Source of the DNA: an uncultured Oscillospiraceae bacterium
Lineage (GTDB): Bacteria; Bacillota; Clostridia; Oscillospirales; Ruminococcaceae
Direction of reading: 5' to 3'
Assembly: GCA_934444765.1 (NCBI GenBank)
Contig: CAKSDC010000022.1
Location: forward strand, 1 to 27,751
Length of the DNA stretch: 27,751 nucleotides
The notes beneath the pieces were generated by a model. That model had not been told where the DNA came from. It ran no database searches and saw only the letters and a program-made list of their open reading frames with translations. Made by a program: the position numbers and the translations under genes. Below, in pieces: positions 7,281 to 14,994 of this stretch (positions are counted from its first letter, which is position 1; every line of letters starts with the position of its first letter).

Positions 7281-8229
7281 CTCTATTAGTATGCTACTAA
7301 CCGACGTATACAACAACGTTATTACTATTAATAAGGTTCTATCCTTTAAGGTTACTAAAGAGTATTATACTCCTTACTCTACACTTAAAGCAGATGTGAT
7401 ATTCCCTGATATGAGCTTCTTTCTATGCAAAAAGGTTCAGCTGATATTGAACGGATTTACTATTCATTGCGGTCTATTAGATAACTTGATACTAAACAGT
7501 ACTCTTAACTATAGTCACGCTACTATATCTTCTAAGAGTTTTACTTCTTTACTATGCCAAAATCAGTTAGAACCTAAACTTATGGGAAACGTTTCGCTGA
7601 ACTCCTTAGTAGACGACTTTATTAGTATTCCAGAGGTTTCCCATGAGGATAACTCCGAAAGCGTAAACTATATATTCGTTAAAAATGGCTCTACCCTTTG
7701 GGACGCTGTGGTTAATCTTAATAATAAGATTAATGGCGGTCATCCCTATATTTGCAATAACAACAAGATTATGATTTCTAAAAAGACTAATCCTTTAAGC
7801 GTTACTCTTACTAATGATAGTTTGACCGATTTTGGCTATGGTTTCGATACTACCAAAATGGTCAGCGATATCCATATGCAGGATATAGACGGTAATTACA
7901 ATACCTATAATCTAAACAATTACGACGTTAGCCGATTTAATATCGTTAGACACAAACAGATAGACTTGGATAGGCAGTATCTTAGCAATCCACAAGATGC
8001 TCTTATCCACAAGATTAATTACAGTATGAGGGGCTATTACTTCTGCTTTGGAACGTATTACGGTTACAGTGGTGAGGATATCGGAGACTACATTAACTTC
8101 CCAAACGCTAAACCAAATTCAAGGGTTTCTAAACTGGAAGTTACAGGCTCTAAAGGAATAGTTTCTACTAAAGTATATGCCTATTATGATAACTATATCT
8201 CTAACGATACCGATACTACCGTTAGTTAA
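7273..8229 (+). CDS. Phage tail hub protein (XkdQ / late-control D-like)
   Basis: Hub proteins of the XkdQ, gpD and gp27 type form the ring beneath the tail tube. The 318-residue length is close to that of PBSX XkdQ. The central FVKNGSTLWDAVVNLNNKI segment (about residues 135-153) and the following PYICNNNKIMISKKT resemble the second hub barrel, where a substrate-binding-like repeat region is typical. The N-terminal LKADVIFPDM and VQLILNG strands fit the first barrel. GTG 7273 follows GGAGGTG at 7259-7265 and overlaps the previous gene. It is the last gene of the cassette; the spike, baseplate-wedge and fibre genes that normally follow are absent. Confidence 0.62.
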   Translation: MSNSISMLLTDVYNNVITINKVLSFKVTKEYYTPYSTLKADVIFPDMSFFLCKKVQLILNGFTIHCGLLDNLILNSTLNYSHATISSKSFTSLLCQNQLEPKLMGNVSLNSLVDDFISIPEVSHEDNSESVNYIFVKNGSTLWDAVVNLNNKINGGHPYICNNNKIMISKKTNPLSVTLTNDSLTDFGYGFDTTKMVSDIHMQDIDGNYNTYNLNNYDVSRFNIVRHKQIDLDRQYLSNPQDALIHKINYSMRGYYFCFGTYYGYSGEDIGDYINFPNAKPNSRVSKLEVTGSKGIVSTKVYAYYDNYISNDTDTTVS

Positions 8230-8234
8230 ATAGT

Positions 8235-8264
8235 TTGGGAATGACTACTATTAGCCATTCCCAA
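8235..8264. terminator. Bidirectional terminator between phage cassette and proS
   Basis: A perfect 9-bp stem, TTGGGAATG/CATTCCCAA, encloses a 12-base loop and sits between the converging hub gene and proS. The flanks are AT-rich on both sides but the U-runs are weak. It closes the cassette neatly, which supports its being one transcription unit. Confidence 0.65.
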
Positions 8265-8295
8265 TACTTTAATATTATGCTCTTTTAAGTACCTA

Positions 8296-9741
8296 TTAAT
8301 ATGCTTTGCCCCAGTATACCATATGTTTAGCAGGCTTACCACAGCATACGCATACGTCGGATAGGTGTTCTTGATGCATTGGTATACATCTTGAACCTAC
8401 TCCAGTCTGTTCCTTTATACTGTCTTCGCAAGCCTCGTCACCACACCACATAGCCTTAATGAAACCGTCGCCTTTTTCTTCTAAGGTCTTTTTGATTTCT
8501 TCTATAGTGGTACAAGCAAAGGTTCTGTTTTCACGATTTTCTAAAGCGTTTTGATACATTCCGTCACGTACTGCTACTAACTTTTCCTTGACGCTATCTA
8601 CGAAGGTATCTAAACTTACTATAGTTTTTTCTCTATTGTGACGTGTAACCATTACACATTGATTGTTTTCTATATCCTTAGGACCTATTTCTATTCTTAG
8701 AGGTACGCCTTTCATTTCATATTCGGCGAACTTCCAACCTGGAGAGTTTTTGCTATCGTCTAACTTAACTCTAATGCCATTAGCTTTTAGAGTGTCTGCT
8801 AACTGATTAGCCTTTTCTAATACGCCCTCTTTCTGTTGTGCTATAGGAACTATTACTGCTTGAATAGGTGCTACTGCTGGTGGTAATACTAAACCGTTAT
8901 TGTCGCCGTGTGTCATTATGATAGCTCCTATTAGTCTTGTAGTAACGCCCCAACTGGTTTGATATGGTATGGACTTTTTATTGTTTCTATCGGTGAACTC
9001 TATTCCAAATGCTTTTGCAAATCCATTGCCGAAGTAGTGGGAAGTACCAGCTTGTAAAGCCTTGCCGTCGTGCATTAACGCTTCGATACAGTATGTGGAC
9101 TCTGCACCTGCAAACTTATCACTTTCAGTCTTTTTGCCCTTTACTACTGGCATAGCTAAGTACTCTTCACAGAACTTAGCGTATATATTTAACATCTTTT
9201 CGGTTTCTTGTATAGCCTCTTCAGAAGTTTCATGAATAGTATGTCCTTCTTGCCATAGGAACTCTCTTGAACGTAGGAATGGACGGGTAGTCTTTTCCCA
9301 TCTTACTACGTTTACCCATTGGTTATATAGTTTAGGTAGGTCTCGGTAAGAGTGTACTATGTTAGCGTAGTGTTCACAGAATAGAGTTTCGGAAGTAGGT
9401 CTTACACATAGTCTATCTTCTAACTTTTCGTTACCACCCATAGTAACCCATGCTACTTCTGGAGCAAAACCTTCTACATGGTCTTTTTCCTTCTGTAGTA
9501 GGCTCTCTGGAATGAATAGAGGCATACATACGTTTTCGTGTCCTGTTTCTTTAAACATTCCGTCCATAATCTTTTGAATGTTTTCCCAGATAGCGTAGCC
9601 GTAAGGTCTAATTACCATACAACCTTTAACGCTTGTATACTCTATAAGTTCAGCTTTTTTTACTATGTCGGTATACCACTTAGCAAAGTCTACATCCATA
9701 GAGGTTATGGCATCTACCATTTTTTTATTATCTTTAGCCAT
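8296..9741 (-). CDS. proS: Prolyl-tRNA synthetase, archaeal/eukaryote-type short form
   Basis: This class II synthetase charges tRNA-Pro with proline in the cytosol. The class II motifs are visible: motif 2 region RWEKTTRPFLRSREFLWQEG (about residues 147-166) and motif 3 SWGVTTRLIGAIIMTHGD (about 267-284), followed by the HGTP_anticodon domain. The C-terminal extension has a Cys cluster (WCGDEAC ... CVCCG) and ends in a Tyr (YWGKAY), both hallmarks of the archaeal/eukaryote-like ProS. The 481-residue length lacks the bacterial-type editing insertion. Its start overlaps the end of the upstream small membrane-protein gene by eight bases, and both are probably read from the promoter at 10106-10134. 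Confidence 0.95.
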   Translation of the reverse strand: MAKDNKKMVDAITSMDVDFAKWYTDIVKKAELIEYTSVKGCMVIRPYGYAIWENIQKIMDGMFKETGHENVCMPLFIPESLLQKEKDHVEGFAPEVAWVTMGGNEKLEDRLCVRPTSETLFCEHYANIVHSYRDLPKLYNQWVNVVRWEKTTRPFLRSREFLWQEGHTIHETSEEAIQETEKMLNIYAKFCEEYLAMPVVKGKKTESDKFAGAESTYCIEALMHDGKALQAGTSHYFGNGFAKAFGIEFTDRNNKKSIPYQTSWGVTTRLIGAIIMTHGDNNGLVLPPAVAPIQAVIVPIAQQKEGVLEKANQLADTLKANGIRVKLDDSKNSPGWKFAEYEMKGVPLRIEIGPKDIENNQCVMVTRHNREKTIVSLDTFVDSVKEKLVAVRDGMYQNALENRENRTFACTTIEEIKKTLEEKGDGFIKAMWCGDEACEDSIKEQTGVGSRCIPMHQEHLSDVCVCCGKPAKHMVYWGKAY

Positions 9742-10066
9742 TGTCTTTTACATCTCCAGTATTATTAATATTAGTATCCTGTTCGTTCTTATTAGAGGCT
9801 TGTTGTTCGGCTGATAGTTCCCTACGAGCCTTTTCTTGTTCGTATAGTTTGTCAATGTCTATTTCACGATTACCATCAAAAGCACTTTTAACCATATATA
9901 GTCGTTCGTCTTCTTCTGGTTTAGGGTGTTTTTGTCGATACTTTTTAATGTAGTCGTCTATAAGTTTGCCTACCTTTGGTGTTAGCAGTAACGCTATATA
10001 TACTAACGCTAATACTCCAAAGGTCATACCTAAGAACTTTAAAGCTGTGGATATTGTAACTTGCAC
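9734..10066 (-). CDS. Small single-pass membrane protein of unknown function
   Basis: The 110-residue product has one N-terminal transmembrane helix (about residues 8-30, LGMTFGVLALVYIALLLT), a basic amphipathic stretch (KLIDDYIKKYRQKHPK) and then a charged, Asn- and Gln-rich tail that is probably disordered. The topology resembles sodium-pump decarboxylase gamma (OadG-like) subunits, but no decarboxylase genes lie nearby, so I leave it unassigned. The start is GTG 10066, eight bases after GGAGGG (10075-10080). It is the promoter-proximal gene of a two-gene unit with proS, overlapping proS by eight bases. Confidence 0.7.
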   Translation of the reverse strand: MQVTISTALKFLGMTFGVLALVYIALLLTPKVGKLIDDYIKKYRQKHPKPEEDERLYMVKSAFDGNREIDIDKLYEQEKARRELSAEQQASNKNEQDTNINNTGDVKDNG

Positions 10067-10105
10067 AGAATGTTCCCTCCCTTACTAAAGAACGATACTT
10101 ATAAT

Positions 10106-10134
10106 ATTATACTATATATTCTTTGGTATGTAAA
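10106..10134 (-). promoter_or_regulatory. Sigma-A promoter for the membrane protein-proS unit
   Basis: Read on the minus strand: -35 TTTACA (10129-10134), a 17-base spacer, and -10 TATAAT (10106-10111). The predicted start lies about 30 bases before the GTG at 10066. Confidence 0.75.
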
Positions 10135-10254
10135 GATTTTTTTTAATTTTAGTCGGTGGTGGGTATCACACCAGTGTATTACTTGCATATAATGAAAATA
10201 TATTGGTGTATGTTTAAAACTACTGTTTTGTGGTAAAAATATAGTTGAGTATAG

Positions 10255-10284
10255 TTGGCAATATATGTTCTAAATAGTTACTAT
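10255..10284 (+). promoter_or_regulatory. Candidate promoter for the mazF-type gene
   Basis: TTGGCA (10255-10260) and TACTAT (10279-10284) are 18 bases apart, about 65 bases before the ATG. This is a moderate match only. Confidence 0.4.
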
Positions 10285-10348
10285 AGCATAGCTTGTATAT
10301 TAGTATATTTACTTTTTAAAATATTTTTTGGGAGTGATAAAGTTTATT

Positions 10349-10696
10349 ATGTCTACTATTAAACGTGGCGAAATCTACTATGCTGACCTTAGCCCAGTAG
10401 TAGGTTCGGAACAGGGTGGCGTTAGACCAGTACTTATTATTCAAAATGATGTGGGAAACAGATACAGTCCTACTGTTATTGCAGCGGCGATTACCAGTCG
10501 CCATGATAAGGCTAAGTTGCCTACTCATATTGAACTAAACGCTTCTCAATATGGTTTAGCTAAGGATAGTGTTGTACTACTTGAACAGGTTCGCACTATA
10601 GATAAGCAACGACTAAAAGAAAGAATGGGTTCGTTAGATAATTCCTCCATGAACCGTGTAAATAACGCTCTATCCATTAGTTTTGGTTTGAGATAG
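10349..10696 (+). CDS. mazF: MazF/EndoA-type mRNA interferase
   Basis: MazF/EndoA (NdoA) toxins are sequence-specific endoribonucleases that cut single-stranded mRNA. The product opens with IKRGEIYYADLSPVVGSEQG, continues with GVRPVLIIQND and TVIAAAITS, and later has VLLEQVRTIDKQRL, the standard pattern of the Firmicute EndoA subgroup. The 115-residue length is normal. I placed the start at ATG 10349, with GGAGTG at 10331-10336; a UUG start at 10328 would swallow that site. No antitoxin (MazE/EndoAI, an RHH or AbrB-like protein of roughly 80-90 residues) is encoded on either side. It is monocistronic and converges on ppk. Confidence 0.92.
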   Translation: MSTIKRGEIYYADLSPVVGSEQGGVRPVLIIQNDVGNRYSPTVIAAAITSRHDKAKLPTHIELNASQYGLAKDSVVLLEQVRTIDKQRLKERMGSLDNSSMNRVNNALSISFGLR

Positions 10697-10730
10697 ACTG
10701 TTAATATATCTTGACATATAGCTTATCTTT

Positions 10731-10744
10731 TGATAACGTTATCA
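10731..10744. promoter_or_regulatory. Perfect 14-bp palindrome near a TTGACA element
   Basis: TGATAACGTTATCA is a perfect palindrome. A TTGACA at 10711-10716 lies 14 bases before it, with no good -10 at the correct spacing, so this is either an operator-like site for an unseen short transcript or coincidence. It lies between the mazF stop and the shared terminator. Confidence 0.3.
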
Positions 10745-10757
10745 TATATTTTAAAAA

Positions 10758-10789
10758 AAAGAGTGTTTTGTATGTACAAAGCACTCTTT
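10758..10789. terminator. Shared rho-independent terminator of mazF and ppk
   Basis: A 13-15 bp stem runs from AAAGAGTG (10758-10765) to CACTCTTT (10782-10789), with inner TTTGTA/TACAAA pairs and one T/G wobble. On the minus strand it is followed by a run of eight Ts, so it is a strong terminator for ppk. On the plus strand the tail is weaker. Confidence 0.85.
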
Positions 10790-10812
10790 ACTTATATATT
10801 CAAACTTCTATA

Positions 10813-12990
10813 CTAATTTTTTAGATACATATTAAAGAACAGACTATCGTTACTATCAGAAACTTCCTTAGTATTTAAACTGTTAGTTAAGTATGGATTT
10901 TGATTTTCCTCTTTAACTCTTTTAGCGTTATCGTAGGCTTGTTGGTAGAAGTATAACTGACTACTAATAGGTTCTTCTTTATTCTTAATACGCTTATATG
11001 TGCCGTCTGGAAGTTGTATTCTCGCTTGAACGTTATCTTTTAACATTATGTTGAACATATTGTATAGTCTTTCTTTTACGTCTGTATCGTAGATTGGTAC
11101 GGCTACTTCTACACGCTTAGTGGTGTTTCTTGTCATGTAGTCCGCAGAACTGATATATATCTTCATTCTATCGTGAGTGCCAAACATATATATTCTACTA
11201 TGTTCAAGATATCTACCTACTATACTACGTATAGTGATATTCTCGGTATATCCTTTAACACCTGCTATTAGACAACATATTCCTCTAACTATAAGGTCTA
11301 CTTTGACACCCTGTTGTGAAGCCTCTACTAACTTTAGCATTATCTTTTTATCGGATATGGAGTTTACCTTTATACCTATATAGGCAGGTTCTCCAGCTTT
11401 AGCGTGGTTAATCTCTTCATCTATCATATCTATTACCTTATTCTGTAGACTTAATGGTGCTACTAATAGATGTTTAGGATTTTCGACTAAGTGTCCTAAC
11501 GACAGGCAGTTGAACACGTTTAAAGCGTCTAAACCTATTTCTACATTAGAAGTTAATAGGGTTAAGTCAGTATATAGTGTAGAAGTCTTTTCGTTGTAGT
11601 TGCCAGTACCTACTTGAGTTATATATTCTGTACCGTCTTTAGTCTTACGGGTTATTAATAGTAGTTTAGAGTGTACCTTTATATTCTTAGGTCCATACAT
11701 TACCGTACAACCTGCATCTTCAAGACGTTTAGACCATTCAATATTATTTTCTTCGTCGAACCTTGCACGGAGTTCTACTAATACTAATACGTCTTTACCG
11801 TTTTCGGCTGCGTTTACTAATGCGTTGATTATCTGACTGTTCTTAGCTACTCTATATAGTGTTATCTTTATGGATACTACACTATCGTCATAGCTTGCCT
11901 CATCTAATAGTCTAATAAACGACTTGATATTCTCATATGGATACGATAGTAGTATATCTTTCTGCTTAATCTGTTCTATTACAGAACTCTTTCTATTTAT
12001 ACTTGCGGAAGTCTGTGGAACTAATCTATTATAGTTTAAAGACTTATCTTTTAGTATATCGCCAAAAGAGTATACGTATGAAAAGTCTAAAGGTGACTTA
12101 GTAGGGAATATTTGATTTTCGGAAATCTCTAACATCTCACATAGGTAGTGGAACGCTACAGGGTTTACACTATCTATATTGGTTAGTTGTAGTCTAACTG
12201 GAGATAGTCTCTTCCTTTCCTTTACTAACACTTCCATTACGTCTCTAAATGAACCGTCGCCGTCATCGTCAAAAGATACTTCATTTTCGGAAATGTCTGC
12301 GTTACGTGTGATACGTATTAGTGTCTTACTTAATACTTTATAGTTCTCAAAGACGTTATTCGCATAGTGTAACAGAACGTCCTCTAATAGAATAAACCTT
12401 TTACCGTTATTACCTAACGGAATTATTCTCTTTAAAGCGTTTACGTTAGGTAGTATTCCTAACTTTATACCAGACTTACTATCTAAATGTACTATAGTAT
12501 ATATCTGCTTGTTGTTTAAAAATGGAAATGGATGTCTTTTATCTATAATCATAGGAGATACTAAAGGTCTAACCTCACGTTGGAAGTATGTGTCTAAATA
12601 CTTTAGTTCGTCAGGTGTTGCAGTCTTAAAGGTTATATGCTTTAATCCCTGAGTATCTTCTAACTGTTGCATTATCTTTTTATAGGTTATATCTCTAACT
12701 GTTTCCAATTCGTGAACTCTTTCAAAGATTTTTACTAACTGTTGCTTAGCAGTCATGTTAGTTTTATTCTCTTTGGCGTTCTTATCTAATAGCATTTGGT
12801 CGTATAAAGAACCTACTCTTACCATGAAAAATTCGTCTAAGTTGCTTTGAAATATCGATACAAAAGATAGCCTCTCTAATAGTGGAACGTTTTCGCTTTG
12901 AGCTTCTTCTAATACTCTTTGATTGAACTTTAACCAAGAAAGTTCTCTGTTATCAAAAAATTGAACCTTTTTATCTTCATCGTGTGCCAT
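10813..12990 (-). CDS. ppk: Polyphosphate kinase 1
   Basis: PPK1 reversibly transfers the ATP gamma-phosphate to polyphosphate. The four-part layout is visible: an N domain (from RELSWLKFNQRVLEEA), a head domain with HPFPFLNNK, then two catalytic PLD-like domains. The first has KVHSKLLLITRK, with His near residue 440, equivalent to the autophosphorylated His of E. coli PPK. The second has RYLEHSRIYMFG with His near residue 597. The 725-residue length is normal. The ATG follows AGAGGAAA at good spacing. It is a single-gene unit with its own promoter and a strong terminator. No exopolyphosphatase gene is adjacent. Confidence 0.95.
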   Translation of the reverse strand: MAHDEDKKVQFFDNRELSWLKFNQRVLEEAQSENVPLLERLSFVSIFQSNLDEFFMVRVGSLYDQMLLDKNAKENKTNMTAKQQLVKIFERVHELETVRDITYKKIMQQLEDTQGLKHITFKTATPDELKYLDTYFQREVRPLVSPMIIDKRHPFPFLNNKQIYTIVHLDSKSGIKLGILPNVNALKRIIPLGNNGKRFILLEDVLLHYANNVFENYKVLSKTLIRITRNADISENEVSFDDDGDGSFRDVMEVLVKERKRLSPVRLQLTNIDSVNPVAFHYLCEMLEISENQIFPTKSPLDFSYVYSFGDILKDKSLNYNRLVPQTSASINRKSSVIEQIKQKDILLSYPYENIKSFIRLLDEASYDDSVVSIKITLYRVAKNSQIINALVNAAENGKDVLVLVELRARFDEENNIEWSKRLEDAGCTVMYGPKNIKVHSKLLLITRKTKDGTEYITQVGTGNYNEKTSTLYTDLTLLTSNVEIGLDALNVFNCLSLGHLVENPKHLLVAPLSLQNKVIDMIDEEINHAKAGEPAYIGIKVNSISDKKIMLKLVEASQQGVKVDLIVRGICCLIAGVKGYTENITIRSIVGRYLEHSRIYMFGTHDRMKIYISSADYMTRNTTKRVEVAVPIYDTDVKERLYNMFNIMLKDNVQARIQLPDGTYKRIKNKEEPISSQLYFYQQAYDNAKRVKEENQNPYLTNSLNTKEVSDSNDSLFFNMYLKN

Positions 12991-13039
12991 AAAAGTTTCC
13001 TCTCTTTGTTATATGGTCATATTGGATTAATATAGTATT

Positions 13040-13068
13040 ATTATATAATCAATTTGAATAAAAGTCAA
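13040..13068 (-). promoter_or_regulatory. Sigma-A promoter for ppk
   Basis: On the minus strand: -35 TTGACT (13063-13068), 17-base spacer, -10 TATAAT (13040-13045). Transcription would start about 45 bases before the ppk ATG. Confidence 0.8.
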
Positions 13069-13170
13069 GCAATATAGCCTCAATTTTGTGTGCATTAAGT
13101 AAAAAATGCTTTAAAGTATCCTTAATTTCAGGTTAAACAAAAAATTTTTAAAATTTTTTTCAAAAAACAC

Positions 13171-13199
13171 TTGACATTTAAATAATATTGTGATATACT
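13171..13199 (+). promoter_or_regulatory. Promoter for tRNA-Leu
   Basis: -35 TTGACA (13171-13176), 17-base spacer, -10 TATACT (13194-13199). An A/T tract and CAAAAAACACTTGACATTT upstream resemble an UP element and closely match rRNA promoter P1 at 27104-27132. Confidence 0.85.
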
Positions 13200-13242
13200 G
13201 TAATAGTCGTCAAGGGAACGGCAAACAAAAAACTGAATATAT

Positions 13243-13324
13243 GCGGGTGTGGTGAAATTGGCAGACACGTAAGATTTAGGTTCTTATGCCGAGAGGTGTG
13301 CAGGTTCAAGTCCTGTCACCCGCA
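13243..13324 (+). tRNA. tRNA-Leu (anticodon UAG)
   Basis: The acceptor arms GCGGGTG and CACCCGC (13317-13323) pair, with A13324 as the discriminator base. The anticodon arm is TAAGA-TTTAGGT-TCTTA, giving anticodon UAG, which reads CUA and CUN leucine codons. The variable arm is long, as expected for leucine tRNA, and the T-arm has GGTTCAAGTCC. The 3' CCA is not encoded. CTA is one of the common Leu codons across this window. Confidence 0.95.
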
Positions 13325-13331
13325 TTGCTAA

Positions 13332-13365
13332 AGTGGATTATCGAATATGATAGTCCACTATTTTG
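13332..13365 (+). terminator. Terminator of the tRNA-Leu gene
   Basis: AGTGGATTATC (13332-13342) pairs with GATAGTCCACT (13349-13359), one G/T wobble, loop GAATAT, followed by ATTTTG. Confidence 0.75.
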
Positions 13366-13387
13366 TTATGTACGTATATTAAAGTTT

Positions 13388-13422
13388 GGCGAAACTTCTA
13401 AGCGTAATTAAGAAGTTTCGCC
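13388..13422. terminator. Terminator-like 12-bp hairpin downstream of spoVT
   Basis: GGCGAAACTTCT (13388-13399) pairs perfectly with AGAAGTTTCGCC (13411-13422). It lies just after the spoVT stop on the minus strand and after the tRNA unit on the plus strand. Neither side has a clean U-run. Confidence 0.6.
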
Positions 13423-13431
13423 CTTTTAGTA

Positions 13432-13965
13432 CTATTCTAATTGCTTGCCTAAAAACTGAGAACCTGCCATTAGTAGGTTTTTTTGTAACTCCGAAGCAGT
13501 GGCGTTTTTTTGAACCTCTAATAGTGCTACTGCACCTGTTACGTCGCCACTGGATATTATAGGAATACACGCACACGCTCCCTTATCTATGCCCTCTATG
13601 GCTATAAATGGAGTGCTTCCGTCGGAGTAGTAGTTCTTTCTATTCTCCATAACTTCTTCTAATGAGTGTGATACCCTACGCTCTAAATACTCCTTTTTAG
13701 GTACGCCAGATACCGCTACTACGTGGTCACGGTCGAACACCACAGTAGGACAGCCTGATAGCTTATACAGTATATCGGCTACTTGAGAAGCGTTTTCATA
13801 CATTTCGCTAATGGCAGAGTACTTTTTAAATATTACTTCGCCATCGTTACTGGTATATATTTCAAGGGGGTCTCCTTCTCTAATACGCATAGTACGACGG
13901 ATTTCTTTAGGGATTACTACTCTTCCAAGGTCGTCTATACGTCTAACTATTCCTGTTGCTTTCAT
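13432..13965 (-). CDS. spoVT: Stage V sporulation regulator SpoVT
   Basis: SpoVT is a forespore DNA-binding protein that modulates sigma-G dependent genes. The first 50 residues form the AbrB swapped-hairpin domain (GIVRRIDDLGRVVIPKEIRR). Residues from about 55 form the GAF-like domain (CPTVVFDRDHVVAVSG ... GDVTGAVALLEVQ) seen in SpoVT and absent from AbrB. At 177 residues it matches the Bacillus protein length. TAAGGAG precedes the ATG at 13965. It follows comEA on the same strand by 109 bases, with no clear promoter or sigma-G site that I could support. AbrB-type antitoxins are much shorter, so it is not the missing MazE. Confidence 0.95.
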   Translation of the reverse strand: MKATGIVRRIDDLGRVVIPKEIRRTMRIREGDPLEIYTSNDGEVIFKKYSAISEMYENASQVADILYKLSGCPTVVFDRDHVVAVSGVPKKEYLERRVSHSLEEVMENRKNYYSDGSTPFIAIEGIDKGACACIPIISSGDVTGAVALLEVQKNATASELQKNLLMAGSQFLGKQLE

Positions 13966-14074
13966 AGTAAAAACTCCTTACATATTAAGACAGCTATAAT
14001 ATTTTTAGTAGTGCTGTATTGGTTATATTGTTTGTATTTTAATTGAATATTATACATCTTATACGTGAAAATTT

Positions 14075-14941
14075 TTACTCGACACAGATATATTCGGAAA
14101 TAGAGTACAAGTATTCCTCGGATATGCCATCTATATACAATAGTTCTCTAATATTGCTGTAGTATTGAATGGTATCTTTTAACTGTAGTATGCTTTCGGC
14201 AACTTCGGGAGTTACTGTAGGAATAGTACATAGTTCTTCTAATGTGGCAGTGTTTAAGTTTATAGGATATTGAACTACTATATCAGTTTCGGAATACTGT
14301 TCAGTGTACGGAACTTCTTGTACGGGTTCGGCATCTGTTGGTGGTTGAGTTTCTAATACTGTAGCCTCTTGTTGTACTTGTGGACTATCTAATACTTCAT
14401 TTTCTATGTATGTGTACTGCATGATAAGGTTCATCTTCTTTTCACCTATGCCGTCTATTTCAGTTAGTTGATACCTTGAAGTGTATACTCCACCTATGGC
14501 GTTTCTATAGTCGACTATCTTTTGTGCAGTGCTTGAACCTATACCGTTGATATACTGTAGTTCCTCACAGGTTATACTGTTTAAGGATATCGGAAACTCT
14601 ACCGTTTTGATACTGGTAGTACTTTTAGTAGTAGTCTTTTTCTTAGTGGTAGTGGCTATAGTGGTCTGTTTAGACGTTGTAGTCGATAGTGTAGTATTAT
14701 AGGTGGTATCTATTGAAGTAGTCGTATCTTTTGAAGTCTGAGTATATATCTCGGTGGTAGTAGTCGTAGGTTCGGTCTCTGATACTATATACTTAGTAAC
14801 TTCTTGATTACTGTCACTTGATGACGTTATTACCGATAGTGTGGAAACACTATCGTATTTATGATAGTTATACCCATACATTAAACCTATAACTACTACT
14901 ATTACTATACATACGGATATAAACGTTATATTACTGTTCAT
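14075..14941 (-). CDS. ComEA-like protein with two helix-hairpin-helix domains
   Basis: ComEA is the membrane-anchored DNA receptor of competence. This product has an N-terminal transmembrane anchor (residues 5-23, ITFISVCIVIVVVIGLMYG). A long Thr/Ser-rich linker follows (about 35-115), then a first HhH domain (SLNSITCEELQYINGIGSST ... IDGIGEKKM). After a Gln/Glu/Pro-rich spacer comes a second HhH-like copy (NLNTATLEELCTIPTVTPEV ... IDGISEEYL) at the C terminus. The usual ComEA has one HhH pair, so the doubling is notable. ATG 14941 is chosen (AAAGG seven bases upstream); a UUG at 14962 lies inside the U-run of a terminator. No other com gene is in the window, so a role in DNA uptake is inference. 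Confidence 0.75.
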   Translation of the reverse strand: MNSNITFISVCIVIVVVIGLMYGYNYHKYDSVSTLSVITSSSDSNQEVTKYIVSETEPTTTTTEIYTQTSKDTTTSIDTTYNTTLSTTTSKQTTIATTTKKKTTTKSTTSIKTVEFPISLNSITCEELQYINGIGSSTAQKIVDYRNAIGGVYTSRYQLTEIDGIGEKKMNLIMQYTYIENEVLDSPQVQQEATVLETQPPTDAEPVQEVPYTEQYSETDIVVQYPINLNTATLEELCTIPTVTPEVAESILQLKDTIQYYSNIRELLYIDGISEEYLYSISEYICVE

Positions 14942-14960
14942 GGATGTGCCTTTTATATAC

Positions 14961-14994
14961 AAAAAAATCGGTTTGTACCTCTAAATACAAACCG
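14961..14994 (-). terminator. Rho-independent terminator in the comEA leader (possible attenuator)
   Basis: On the minus strand CGGTTTGTA pairs with TACAAACCG (9 bp) and is followed by a run of seven Ts, ending only about 20 bases before the comEA start. Just upstream (15008-15027) a second stem, AACCTC/GAGGTT, uses an AACCTC that could instead pair with GAGGT in the terminator loop. This allows alternative folds. Confidence 0.65.

Noticed and set aside
13379..13576. Reverse frame overlapping the spoVT 3' end
   Set aside because: Out of frame with the clear SpoVT coding sequence and runs into a hairpin.
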